Of a stretch of DNA of 64,000 bases, positions 54,401 through 63,761 are shown piece after piece. Both the position numbers and the translations under genes were made by a program. The notes under the pieces are model-generated. The model was not told the origin of the DNA and made no database searches. It was given only the letters and a program-made list of their open reading frames with translations. Source of the DNA: Pseudomicrostroma phylloplanum. Its lineage: Eukaryota > Basidiomycota > Exobasidiomycetes > Microstromatales. The stretch's first letter is position 1, and every line of letters starts with the position of its first letter. The stretch lies in NCBI GenBank assembly GCA_039545275.1, contig BCHS01000013.1, forward strand, positions 434,001-498,000, written 5' to 3'.

Positions 54401-56125
54401 ATTCGAGCCATCGACGCCAGCGCCATCGAGATCGTTCTGGAAGTAGCCGAGTATAGACTGGACGACACACTTGCCTGCTCCAGTAGGCGCAAAGCAGACG
54501 TCTCGGAGCCTATATCCATGGGGCTTCGATTGCAGAGCACTAATCTCAGCCTCGAGGTCCTGCATCCACTGTAATCTTTCAAAGTTGAGGGCAGCAGGAA
54601 GCTGGTCGATCTCGCCTAGCCTCTGCAAATGGTCAGGTGTGCGTACAAAGTCCTTCCCCTCCTTGTCCATCAAGAAGATCTGCTGTGTCCGGTAGAAGGG
54701 TCCAAAGTGCTCGTCAAAGTACTCCTTCTGCAGCTTCGACTCGGAGTTTGGAGCGACCCAGAGCCGTACAGGGTCGGTCTCCACTCGGAAGCTGGACCAG
54801 CCGAGGTTGCACAAGGCGAGGAAGACTAGCGAGATTGCGAAGGTGATCAGAGGGGCCCGTGTGACGAGGAGGCCGAGCTTGTAGAAGGACGAGGTGAGGA
54901 CATTCTGCAGGGCATACGTCCGAGGTTGCGTGGTACCAAGGGCGTCTATCGAGCCGGATCCGAAGCTGCCCAAGCCGCGACCACGATGAGGTCCACCGCC
55001 TGCGCTAGAATTGGACTCTTCTTCCCCGTCAAAGCCACCAAGACCTCTCGCTCCCAGAAGACCGACGTTTTCACCTCTGCTGCCTGCCGAGTCTTGAGGA
55101 CTGTGATCTAGTGACCCATCCGCCTCATCCTCGGTGCTGAGCCTCACCCGCTCGTATCCGCTGGCCTCGCTGGCTACACTGATCCCGCTAGTCCGATGTC
55201 TGATGCCTATCCTCTTGTGCCGCCGAGATTTGATCCTCTTGCCAGCCCCGTACCCCACAATGGCTGCGACGAGCGCTAGGACGTAGATGATGATCAGAGC
55301 AAAGGAGTAGCACGAGATGGCTCCTACCGTGCATGTCACGCCTCTTTGCGGTGGATCGAGGTGCGGCAATACAGTGCAGACTTCCGGACAGTCGGTGCAG
55401 GCACATCTTGACGAGAGTTCAGGATCGGCGCAGCCTCTTGCTGGACCCTCGAAAGGCAAGGCAGGCAGAGCAGACGAGATGGAAACGTTGCCAGAGGGCT
55501 GGCTACTGCTGCTGCTTCCGCCTGTAGCTGCTGCACCAGCATGAGGAAAGTTGATCTGGAAGGGCGAGCCAAGGAGAGGCTTCTCGTCTCCCATGTACTT
55601 GAAGAACCCATCTGCCTCCTTTGCACCTCCACCAATGAGGTCCATTGCGAATCCATTGGATGCGCCGAACTTGACATTCTTGCAGCTGTCAAAGAACCCC
55701 TTCTTGAAGTCTTCCGTAACCCAGTACTCCACGCTCTTCACCGCTGTATCTCCATCCTCTCCTCCGCCAGTCTTTTGAGAAGCGGAGATGTCGAGGAATT
55801 GAGACTGGTTGGGCGAGCAAGTAAAGGTGCAGAAGAAGTCGCGGAAGTTATTGCGACAGGCTGGGCAAGAGGAGATGAGTGCTTCAGCCCTTTGCAAGTT
55901 GGCAGCGAGTGCTTCGACCTGAGGGGCGGTACAGCATACGGGTCCTTGTGCGTAGGCTGACCCACAGAGGGAGGTGAGAGAGGTGCGTAGCTCGTCGTCT
56001 GGTTGCTCTGCTTGTGCTTCTTCGAGTGCACAGGGGAGGCTGGGGGAGAAGAGGGAGGCCTTGCCACAGTCGCCTCTCATGTTGCATCGACCGGGAGGCC
56101 GAGCAGCCACGAGGGACGAAGTCAT
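51410..56125 (-). CDS. ncr1: NPC1-type intracellular sterol transporter (Ncr1)
   Basis: One long exon; from the first clear ATG (56125) it encodes 1571 residues. The Cys-rich N-terminal sterol-binding domain begins GRCNMRGDCGK and includes SCPACRNNFRDFFCTFTCSP. The sterol-sensing domain lies around residues 800-985, with LGLFGIVIVLASVSSAIGLL, LPFLVLAVGVDNIFLLSNEM and GPSILLSATTQITAFLLGA. A second membrane block near the C terminus has VNLSVCAAICVEFQAHVAKS. The tail is acidic. NPC1 proteins move sterols out of the vacuole or lysosome lumen using an NPC2 partner. As annotated, the N terminus MTSSLVAARPP is short for a signal peptide; the frame continues upstream with LPLLLAMTSS, suggesting a small upstream exon. 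It is convergent with the dehydrogenase gene across 135 bp. Confidence 0.95.
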   Translation of the reverse strand: MTSSLVAARPPGRCNMRGDCGKASLFSPSLPCALEEAQAEQPDDELRTSLTSLCGSAYAQGPVCCTAPQVEALAANLQRAEALISSCPACRNNFRDFFCTFTCSPNQSQFLDISASQKTGGGEDGDTAVKSVEYWVTEDFKKGFFDSCKNVKFGASNGFAMDLIGGGAKEADGFFKYMGDEKPLLGSPFQINFPHAGAAATGGSSSSSQPSGNVSISSALPALPFEGPARGCADPELSSRCACTDCPEVCTVLPHLDPPQRGVTCTVGAISCYSFALIIIYVLALVAAIVGYGAGKRIKSRRHKRIGIRHRTSGISVASEASGYERVRLSTEDEADGSLDHSPQDSAGSRGENVGLLGARGLGGFDGEEESNSSAGGGPHRGRGLGSFGSGSIDALGTTQPRTYALQNVLTSSFYKLGLLVTRAPLITFAISLVFLALCNLGWSSFRVETDPVRLWVAPNSESKLQKEYFDEHFGPFYRTQQIFLMDKEGKDFVRTPDHLQRLGEIDQLPAALNFERLQWMQDLEAEISALQSKPHGYRLRDVCFAPTGAGKCVVQSILGYFQNDLDGAGVDGSNWKDAVNSCAGAPAECLPVFGAPMKSNVILGAIPESIAEPVPGGNAVHTRPGEPADARSAVITYVVNNSVNKTEVAIAEEWERALEDLLFSVAGINNAPVHPLGVRRQELGLELAISTESSLQQELGSSSNTDGPTIIASYLLMFLYAAMTLGGGTASGVIADRIGSNRAATSRANQAAPHGAALRTGLAGRIMGFMPSRAASGQRRAASQSMSSSSFNTRLMRRFFVNSKFTLGLFGIVIVLASVSSAIGLLSAMGVSTTLIIAEVLPFLVLAVGVDNIFLLSNEMDRQSTLSSTANPYSSASLARSGMPPVPPAGLQGRESLDIDSTEEGDDDDIFGGPIDATPQFHLSSSERAARALSRMGPSILLSATTQITAFLLGAIVPMPAVRNFALYAAFSMFIVFVLQCTCFVAAMKLDADRTESSRVDCFPCFRLSGAIALGNGAGSMVLPHASEGILGRFIRRYYAATLVKPLVKKIVLVLFSGLFVLSLIGARKVEMGLDQRLALPTTSYLRDYFNSLDAFLDVGPPVYFVARKVDPSHRKDQQALCGRFTTCHDLSLANVLEGERKRPAVSFLAEPASSWIDDFFTYLNPVLESCCRVKKADPTQFCLPRDPESRCQPCFQDRPIPWNITLEGMPQDEEFMRYLDHWLQAPTNEDCPLGGQASYSAALSIVDRASKESKPTESLLRPFSDTLFDMPAVHAAEADKHVVASHFRTYHTPLRSQADFIDALKSAHRISADITSANVQAGPTGEVELEVFPYSIFYVFFDQYLHLIKIATVVLGGSLLSIFAITTLLLGSWRTGLVVTISVISALTGVVGFMGVAGIGFNALTLVNLSVCAAICVEFQAHVAKSFMKSPSYLPRGHPMAQKARDERAWSALSDVGGSVLSGITGTKLVGISVLAFTRSELLRLYYARMWLALILLGATHGLILLPVLLSHFGGAGYASHEDEGEVRHRLLRAQDTAEYRPFAGDEEEDEDEEDEEEVGSMDSREGRY

Positions 56126-56651
56126 GGCGAGAAGAAGAGGCAGGTGATGATGAGGCCGATGATGGATAGATGTATGCTGCAAATGACGATGATGATGGTG
56201 AGGATGTAATGGTAAAGAGGAAGAGTGGTAGAGGAGACATCCTCAGCCACAAGACGCGGGCGGCACAGCAGTGAGCCAGTGGGGAAAATGCAGGGGCCAC
56301 CCACCATCATGCAGCAGTAGTCTAAGCAAGCCAGAGCAGCCTTCCCTTCTACCTTTACATAGTAGAATCACCTACACCGCTCACAGTCGTACCGTCTGCC
56401 TTTCATCTGGCATCAGTATCAACAATGTCATCATGCTCGGTCCTGGCCACCTCATCACAAAGTGCTCACCCACTGGTCTTACGGCACCATTCAGTGAACC
56501 AATGACACGACGCTCCAGAACTCGGTGCTACGGTGACGAATGCTACTGTACAGCTACGAAGCACCTCTTCATAGTCTTTTTGTGACTCTCACACGGATAT
56601 GACGGCGGATTGCGAACCAGCTCGAGCCTCTTCCTGATACTATTGAGTCCA
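56126..56651. other. Region upstream of NCR1 and downstream of the next minus-strand gene
   Basis: A 526-bp gap. It probably contains the 5' end of NCR1, including a possible upstream exon near 56310 (ATG ATG followed by GTGGGT) with a TTTGCAG acceptor near 56185. No other gene is supported. Confidence 0.5.
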
Positions 56652-59561
56652 TCACGGGGTGCTACCAGCGGCGGATGAGCCAGATCTCTTTCGACTGCTG
56701 AGGTTCAGATAATTCATGACGATTTGCTACATGAACAGGACAGGCAAGGGGACAGCGAAGACAAGGTGGTCAGAGCCCGCTTGCATCGCTTCTCTTGCGA
56801 GGGTGCGACTACTCACCTCTGTCTCAGGATCCCATGTATGACTGACCGACCTGCCCCTGCCTACAAAGCTCTCGTCGAGCTCCACAGTCTTGATCTTCTC
56901 CATCTCCCACTGGCTACTGTCAGAGGGGGGGACGGGCTCGCTTGCTTCAAATTCAGCTGGACTAGAGCTCTCCAGCATCGCCTCTTTGCTCTCGATGAGG
57001 GTGTAACCAAAAGTGACCTCGATCTTCGGCTTGCTCCTGTCCTTGACCTTGCCGGTACCAAGCGTTGGCAGAGAAGGCGTGCCAGTGGAAAGAGAGCGCG
57101 GCATGAAGGACAAGGTGGTTGGCGGTGGCAGGTACGACAAAATCGAATCCTCAGAAGAGCGATCGAGCGTCGACGCAGTGGTGTCCAGATCCTTGGAAAT
57201 AGGACTTGACGAAAGCGATGAATGACCTAGCGTCTCTTGCGTGGTATTCCCCTCGTCGTCCAGAGCTTGAGACTCATACGCTTCAGACAAGGCAACGAGC
57301 GATCCTGATCTTCGCGGTATGGCTGGAGTAGACCTACCGTCAGCAACCCCGCTGGCCAACTCGGCGGCTGACCTCAAGGGCGAGTGCCTCGACGATTGTA
57401 GAGAATGCGGTACAGTAGCGTACGAGCCAGAAGTAGGCGTTTGACATTCCTCCGCATCGTCGTCGTCGTCGTCGTCTACACGACTGCCATCGAAGAAGAC
57501 GTCATTGACAGTCTCAACGAAACAAAGGCGTGGTTCCGGCAGCGAAGCGGACCTTTGCATCATCTGACTCGTTAAGCTGGTCATGGCGCTGCGAGTCTGC
57601 CTCATGTCGGTGCTCTTCAAGGACATGGAAGGTGGGGCTGGAGTCGTTGGCATGTCATTCCCGAAAATGCTTCCTGTGTTTGGGGATGCCTTACTGCCTA
57701 TGAATGCAACCCTGCTTTTGCGTTTACCATTGGCTCTGGCCATCCAAGCCGAAGGGGCTTGACTAACCCAAGGCACTGTAGGATCTTGATGGGCTCTTTT
57801 AGCTGCGTGGCGCCTGACAGGTGAAGATGGAAGTGAAGCGGTCATTAGGTCTGAGTCTGGAATCTCGCAGCCTTGAGCATCTGAGCGGAAGGTAAGATGG
57901 GACAAGGGACCCGATGGAGGCGTTGCCAGGTTCGCCGAGGGGAGAGGAGGCAAAGGCCCTGTTGGTGGGGCCGCCGGAGGCGGCAGAGCAGTCGACCTGC
58001 CCCTCCCTCTCTTCTGTTTGACCACTGTGAAGCCTCTCCTGCGCTCAGTAGGCTTTTTTGGGCAGATCGTGTTGGGGGAAGAGAAGATTGAGCCCTGAGC
58101 TGCTAACCATGCGTGACTTGATGTGGGCGAGGTGAATAGTTGCTCCAAGGTCTCGTGCCCAGACGGCGGGCGACAGCTTCCAACGAGACCGCCGTCGAGT
58201 GATATACTGTCAGGGGGCGGAGAAGGTGCTATAGTGCGGAGGACTTGGTCGCTTTTTCCATCCCCAACCGCAGCGCGAGGTGGACTACGATTCTTGTCGG
58301 TGCTCAGGCTGGGTGGGATTGTGTGCCCACCTTTCGAAGACTGCCGGTGCTCCTCTCTGAATACAGAGTGGGACTGGCTTCGAAGCATCAGTGGTGCTTG
58401 TAAGAGGTGGTCCTTGCCATGCACCAAGAGGCTGCTTGAGACGGAAGGGCTCGAAGATGGGCGGTGGCTGCCGTGATCTTCCGAGGTGGCCCGGTGGGGC
58501 ACAGGGCGGCTCGAAGCGTTAGAAGAGCGGCTATTTAGGACGTTTGCCTCGTCAGCTTGACTCCAGAGCGCTGGGTAGGTATTGAGACCAAAGGGAGGAT
58601 GGCTTTTGTCGAAATTATCGTCCATGTGTTCTTCGGTGCTATGTGAGTGCCTGTGCTGAAAGGGGTGATGGAGCTTGAAGCCTGACGGTGCCTTCAATAA
58701 TCGTCGAAAGGGCATCTTGGGCGAGTTAATCTTGCTTGCGTGTGACAGAGACCCGATTGCCAGAGGGGTCCTCGGGGTTGCAGGCAGACTGTCAGGCAGG
58801 TGAGGTGCTACTAAGCCGAGTGCAACGGCCTCGGCATCCAGTGGGCTGCCCCATAGATCGGAACTGCCACTCTGTCGACGGCTAGGCGGTGAAGGAAATT
58901 GATGACGGGGAAGGGAAGGCGCATGGGCAGCTGTTGTAGGTGAAGATGGGATAGAAGGTGCCGTGGATGTCGAAAAGGTACTGTTGGTGCCTATACTGCC
59001 CTCAGCTGACATTGTGGCTGCTTGGCGACTTCTGAGGCGAGATACGGAGCTCATCTTCTTGAGGATCTGCTTAGAGGTGGATTCGTGAGTCTGCAAGCTC
59101 TGATTGGTGTGCTTGCTTCCCCCTCCGCCTGTCTTACCGCTCTTGGACAGATGAGGTACCAAGAAGGAGGTAGGCGAAGACGAAGGGGTGGGGCTTCTCG
59201 TGCCCTGCTGAGCGGCTCTAGGGGTGGTAAGTGAGGCGACTGGACTGCCGACTGGCGTCGAGGGGCTAGCGGTCTGCATGAAGCCATATGTTGTCGAAAG
59301 CATGGTTGGCAAGTGGTGCTGAGCATGAGCTTGTTGCGGAGGTGATAGGAGCAGGGAAGCGTATGGTGGTAGGGAAAGGGATTGGGAGCGGATGAAGGCT
59401 TCGGCTGATATCGGACGGGAGCTCGGAGGGGGCCAGCTTTGGAGGTCAGTTGGCATGCAGACGTCTTGATCGTAGAAGCGAGGTGAAGCGAGGTGGCTGC
59501 CAGGGCCGCACTGCGGGGGGCTGCATGGCGTTGGATGCCACTGTGGCACGATCGACGGCAT
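56652..59561 (-). CDS. Unrecognised Ser/Pro-rich protein with a terminal intron
   Basis: Exon 1 runs from the ATG at 59561 (MPSIVPQWHPTP) to 56817. A GTGAGT donor and a CATGTAG acceptor (intron 56727-56816) lead in phase 0 to exon 2, 56726-56652, ending SSRKRSGSSAAGSTP; total 939 residues. If the intron is kept, the frame reads on and stops at the acceptor's own TAG. No family was recognised. Most of the protein is Ser/Pro/Thr-rich and probably disordered. Segments that look conserved are KRKSRVAFIGSKASPNTGS, PRLCFVETVNDVFFDGSRVD with a following Asp run, and KPKIEVTFGYTLIESKEAM with ESFVGRGRSVSHTWDPETE near the end. The mix of short motifs and phosphorylatable linkers suggests a signalling or cell-cycle adaptor, which is inference. 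The start is uncertain: the frame is open for about 45 codons upstream without ATG. Confidence 0.68.
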
Positions 59562-60053
59562 TCCTCTGATCAGATGCTCCTGCCCCGTCAAGTAGACGCC
59601 TTGAGTCGTCTGTCCCTCGGCGATGGCCAGGAAGGCCAGGATGGCTGGGCATGGTCTTTTGCCGATGGAGGAGTCTATTCATGGTCTTGAAGTGAGCCTC
59701 GTGGCTCAGCAACGGTGCCAGAGGCGTAGCACTGCCGTCTGCGACCAGCTGTTAGTCAGATGAATGAATTCTCCCGGCGTGCCTTGAAGCTTGAGCTACG
59801 TCAGCCGCGGCAACACATTCGATCGCGTCAACCCTTTGCGCCGGCGCACGGAGGCACCGCGCCTCTAATGTCGTACGTCGAACGTCGTACGTCAATTGTC
59901 GTCCTTCCTTGCCTCACCTGTGCCCCTGCTGTTCTTTCATCCTTCCTCTGTCCTGATCACCTCATATTCCCCCTCTCCCCACCAACACCACCACCACCAC
60001 TTCCATCACTTACCTTTCCCTCTCTACTCACAGGCTGCTGACACGCTGCCATC
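59562..60053. promoter_or_regulatory. Divergent promoter region, Ser/Pro-rich protein / GPI protein
   Basis: A 492-bp divergent region with a TCGTACGTC direct repeat at about 59870-59893 and a pyrimidine- and CCA-rich leader before the GPI-protein start (about 59950-60050). Confidence 0.5.
59870..59893. repeat. TCGTACGTC direct repeat
   Basis: Two copies of TCGTACGTC separated by GAACG, each carrying the palindrome GTACGTAC-like core GTACG. They lie in the divergent promoter, about 170 bp before the GPI-protein ATG, and could be a protein-binding pair. Confidence 0.55.
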
Positions 60054-61079
60054 ATGAGCACCTCGACGCACTCTGTCCTCGCCATCGTATTGGCCTCGAC
60101 CGTCGTCCTGTCAGCACTGAACACAACTGTCGGAGCCTTCACCGTTACCTCTCCATCATCATCGTTCTACTGGGTGGTGAGTCATACTTTGCCCATCGTC
60201 CACTCAGGTGCCTCTCTGATCCCACCTTCCTCCTCCTATCACTAGGCTGGAGAGACCAACACCCTCAACTGGAAGGCTGACGCCGGTGATCCAGAAGTAT
60301 TCGATGTCCACCTTTTGGACGAGGACCAGAAGTCTCTCAACGGCAACTTCCAAGTAGGCAACACCTTGAAGACCAACACGGGCACAGCTGAGCTCCAGAT
60401 CATCAACATCCCTTCTGGCCAGTACAGGATGCTTTTCACCAACAGCTCGTGAGTCTGATAGACGGCTACGGCTGAGGAGACTTGTGAGAGTCTGTTGTCT
60501 GATCTGTTACCTACCGTCTTACCTCTGACCGTTCAGCAACTACGAAAAGGATAAAGCACAGGTGTACTTCACCTCTGATGTCTTCACTGTCAAGGTGAGT
60601 CAGCCAGATCTTGGACCATGAGGAGACAGCCAGGGCAAGTAAAGGAGAAGACCTGAGCTGACATCCACTCGTTGCCTGCCGTGACGGATTGCCAGCCTCA
60701 TGGCACGCCTCTTGCTTCGGCTCCTGCGACTTCCAGCGATGGAGGTTCTGCCAATCAGCAGGACGGTAGCTCATCATCCGGGACGACCGTCGGAGGAAGC
60801 TCGAGCAACTCTACCTCGGCAGACTCCCCCACTACCGCCGACCAGAATTCTACCAGCACCGCATCAAAGGAAAGCGAAGGGAACGCTACGAAGTCCACTG
60901 CCCCAGCTTCCGTTGCTGATCACCCGACCACTACGGCTGCGAGTGGCACAGCTACGAATGGCACCCTCACCAGCGGAGACAGCATCAACGCTGCGAATGG
61001 CGTCCACATGAAGGCGCGCGTAGCGAACGCGGTGGCTGCTCTTATCCTCCTTGGGGGATGTCTCGCTTGGATTGGGTGA
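60054..61079 (+). CDS. GPI-anchored Ser/Thr-rich cell-wall protein (Kre9/Knh1-like N-terminal domain)
   Basis: Four exons, 60054-60176, 60246-60448, 60537-60594 and 60696-61079, all with GTGAGT donors and in phase; 255 residues. Layout is typical of the Ser-Thr-rich GPI-anchored family: signal peptide (about 1-28, MSTSTHSVLAIVLAST...), then a beta-sandwich domain opening AFTVTSPSSSFYWVAGETNT with LNWKADAGDPEVFDVHLLDE and IINIPSGQYRMLFTNSS, then a Ser/Thr/Asn-rich stalk with many N-X-S/T sites, and a C-terminal hydrophobic tail (VANAVAALILLGGCLAWIG) that would be replaced by a GPI anchor. Such proteins sit in the plasma membrane or are linked to wall glucan and are implicated in 1,6-beta-glucan assembly. 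Exact role here is unknown. The start lies in ATC-ATG-AGC context. Confidence 0.88.
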
Positions 61080-61584
61080 GGCAAGGCAGGTGGTACGGCG
61101 GAGAGACCAGAAAGGAGGGATGGAAGAATCCGAGATCGTAGTGGTGGAAAGTGGGGTAGTCGCAGTCGCAGCACCGGTGGGGGCCTGAAATGTTTTTGGA
61201 AAACCTTGAGATGAGTTCGTATCCATGTCCGTCCTTTTCTTTCTCGAATGAGCATCATCGAATTGAACAACGGCAGTGAGTGAAGGCGTTGCGTTGCGTC
61301 TTGGCTGCGAGTGTCCCTCTGCACAGTGCGGGCGTGGCTGGGCCGAGGTGCGCGTGCGACTCCACTTGGCTGGGCAATCGGCATGAGCCAATCTCGGCCG
61401 TACAGTCATCCCCCTTTTGGCCACACTCCTCACCACCAACAGTCAGGATACCATTCACCCTCAACCCAACACCTTCAGCTACATACCCCGGATCTACGCC
61501 TGTAGAGTGGCCACATTCATATCCACTCTCTTCATACCACCCCTCGCCTCATCCACACCTCTTGTCCCTTAAGACTCCGAAGCC
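61080..61584. promoter_or_regulatory. Intergenic region and ubiquilin promoter
   Basis: A 505-bp region between two plus-strand genes. C/A-rich sequence before the ubiquilin start (about 61435-61570) looks like a 5' leader. No gene is supported. Confidence 0.5.
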
Positions 61585-63289
61585 ATGGCTGACTCGACCA
61601 TCACGGTCAATATCAAGGGCCCCTCTGAGATCAAGCTCACCATCACCGTGGAGAGCGATGCGACGGTCAAGCAGCTCAAGGAGGAGATCGCAAAGCAAAA
61701 GGCCGACGTGCCTGTTGAGAGGTGGGTAGCACAAGGGCGTGAGCTTGGAGGAGATGAGCAGGGGTGATGTGGCAAGGGATATGAGGCAGAGCTGACCTTT
61801 GTACTTCTCGCTGTCCCTCCTCTCTGCGCGTCTCTCCCTTGCTATCCGCTGTGCCTAACTTGTCATTCCTACAGTCAACGTCTGATCTATGCAGGAAAAG
61901 TCCTAAAGGATGAACAGCCCCTGAGCGACTACAAGCTGCAGAACAACCACACCGTTCACCTCGTCAAGTCCGCCTCTCGCTCTGCCCCCACCACTGGCAA
62001 CCCAACCACCACTTCCTCCCCAGCAGCATCAGCAGGAGGAACAGCTCGGTCAGGCGGAGGAGCAGCAGGAGCCGGAGCAGGGAGCGCTCCATCCTCTGGC
62101 TCAGGAGCAGCCCCAGCAGCCGCCTCGGCCTCTGCAGCCCAGGGTGTCCCCTCCAACTTCGGCGCTGGCCAGCAATTCGCCAACAACCCCATGGCCGCGC
62201 TCAATCGGGCTGACCTTGCTGGACCACACATGGCCAATCTCGGACGTAACCTCTTTCAGCAGAATGGCATGAACCCCGCAGACCCTAACATGATGATGAA
62301 TGCGTTGGACAGTCCGGATTTCCAGAACCATATGAGGAGCATGCTCAGGAGACCAGAGGTCATTGATCAAGTGAGTGGAAGTGGAGACAGAACGGGGAGA
62401 GCCTTGCCGAATGCTGACATGCTTGACCGCCGCTCTCCGCCTCTCATTGCTCTACAGATGATCGCCATGAATCCACAAATGGCAGGCATGGGTCCCCAAC
62501 TGCGACAAATGATGCAGTCCGATGAGTTCGTCGACATGATGACAAATCCAGAGACGATGAGGAGAATGATGCAGATCCAAGAAGCCATGGGCGGCTCTGG
62601 CGGAGGCGGAGGCGGAGGTCTAGGTGGCTTGGGCGGCCTAGGAGGTCTCGGCGGGATGGGAGGNGGACAGCAGCAACAGCAACAACAATGGCCGCCCCCG
62701 GGCGCCTTTGGTACTCCTGGTGGACCTGGTGGACAAGGCCAAAGAGGAGCTGAAGGAGCTGCAGCCGGAGCTGGAGCGGGAGCTGGTGCTGGTGGTGCAG
62801 GAGGAGACCCCTTTGCTGCTCTCGCCGGTCTTGGCGGCATGGGCGGCTTTGGTGGCCAAGCGCCCAACCGGGAGAGGGCAATGGAGATGCTCAACGATCC
62901 CTTGTGAGTAGACGAGACGAGCCCGACTCCTGTCCCTTGCGATTGGCACTCACCCCATTCTTCTTCTCCACCACTGCCTCGTCTACAGTATGCGTCAACT
63001 TATGCAGCCAGGCGCAGGCGGATTCGGCAACCCAGCAGCAGGCAACGGGAGCAACCCTTTTGCCGAGCTAGGAAACCTCTTTGGCGGTGGAGCTGGTGCC
63101 GGAGGAGCTGGAGGTGCCGGAGGAGCTCCCCAAGCCAGTAACTTGCCCCCACCAGAGGAGCGATACGCCTCGCAGCTGCAGAGTCTTAGGGATATGGGCT
63201 TTGTCGATGGCCCTGCTAATTTGAGGGCGCTGCTCATCTCTGGTGGGAGCGTGGAGGGGGCGATTAGTGTTTTGCTTGGTGGCAATTGA
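61585..63289 (+). CDS. dsk2: Ubiquilin/Dsk2 (UBL-UBA proteasome shuttle)
   Basis: Four exons, 61585-61721, 61875-62370, 62458-62903 and 62989-63289, phase-consistent, encode 459 residues. A ubiquitin-like domain spans residues 1-75, crossing the first intron (IKLTITVESDATVKQLKEEI, then QRLIYAGKVLKDEQPLSDYK). STI1-type motifs are seen centrally (NPMAALNRADLAGPHMANLG, MIAMNPQMAGMGPQLRQMM, MTNPETMRRMMQ). The C-terminal UBA domain is EERYASQLQSLRDMGFVDGP followed by LRALLISGGSVEGAISVLLGG. The protein carries ubiquitylated clients to the proteasome. Between the STI1 and UBA parts lies a Gly/Ala/Gln-rich spacer. One base (62664) is N, so a residue in the Gly tract is undetermined; it does not affect the frame. 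Confidence 0.95.
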
Positions 63290-63761
63290 AGTGGGCCAGA
63301 GCAGGTGCAGAGAGGAGCGAAGGATAGAAGGAAGGAGAAGGAAGGAAGGAGGGAAGAGCAAGAGCGATGAAGGGATGCAAGTGAGGTAGATGGAGGGGCA
63401 GGAGGGAAGAGGAGGAGGTGACCTCTCGTCGACGTCAGATTGCCCTGTTGGTTGCCCGAGTTGTTCAATCACCAAACACACCTTCATATTCATCCATCTA
63501 GAGGGATCTCCTTCCATTGGCCTTTCCGCTCACACGCTGGCTCAGACGGGCACAAAGAGGAATTAGACTGATCTGAGATCCCTTGGTGACGTGCGAATGA
63601 ACTACAAGAACGAGAGACGGGTGGCGCTGAGAGCTTCGAAGCCGTACCGGTACAACAGCCGAGCGAACGAACGCACATGAATACGAATACGAATGCGAGC
63701 CAGGAACGAGGAAAGAGGAATTGTCCGGTTGAGTTGTTTTGATCCAGTCAGGGTCTCATCC
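63290..63761. other. Convergent intergenic region after ubiquilin
   Basis: A 472-bp tail-to-tail region, purine-rich (GGAAGGA repeats) from about 63310 to 63400. No gene is supported. Confidence 0.55.

Noticed and set aside
62664..62664. Single N base in the ubiquilin Gly tract
   Set aside because: An undetermined base in a simple-sequence region; the frame is kept on both sides, so it is a data-quality mark rather than a biological signal.
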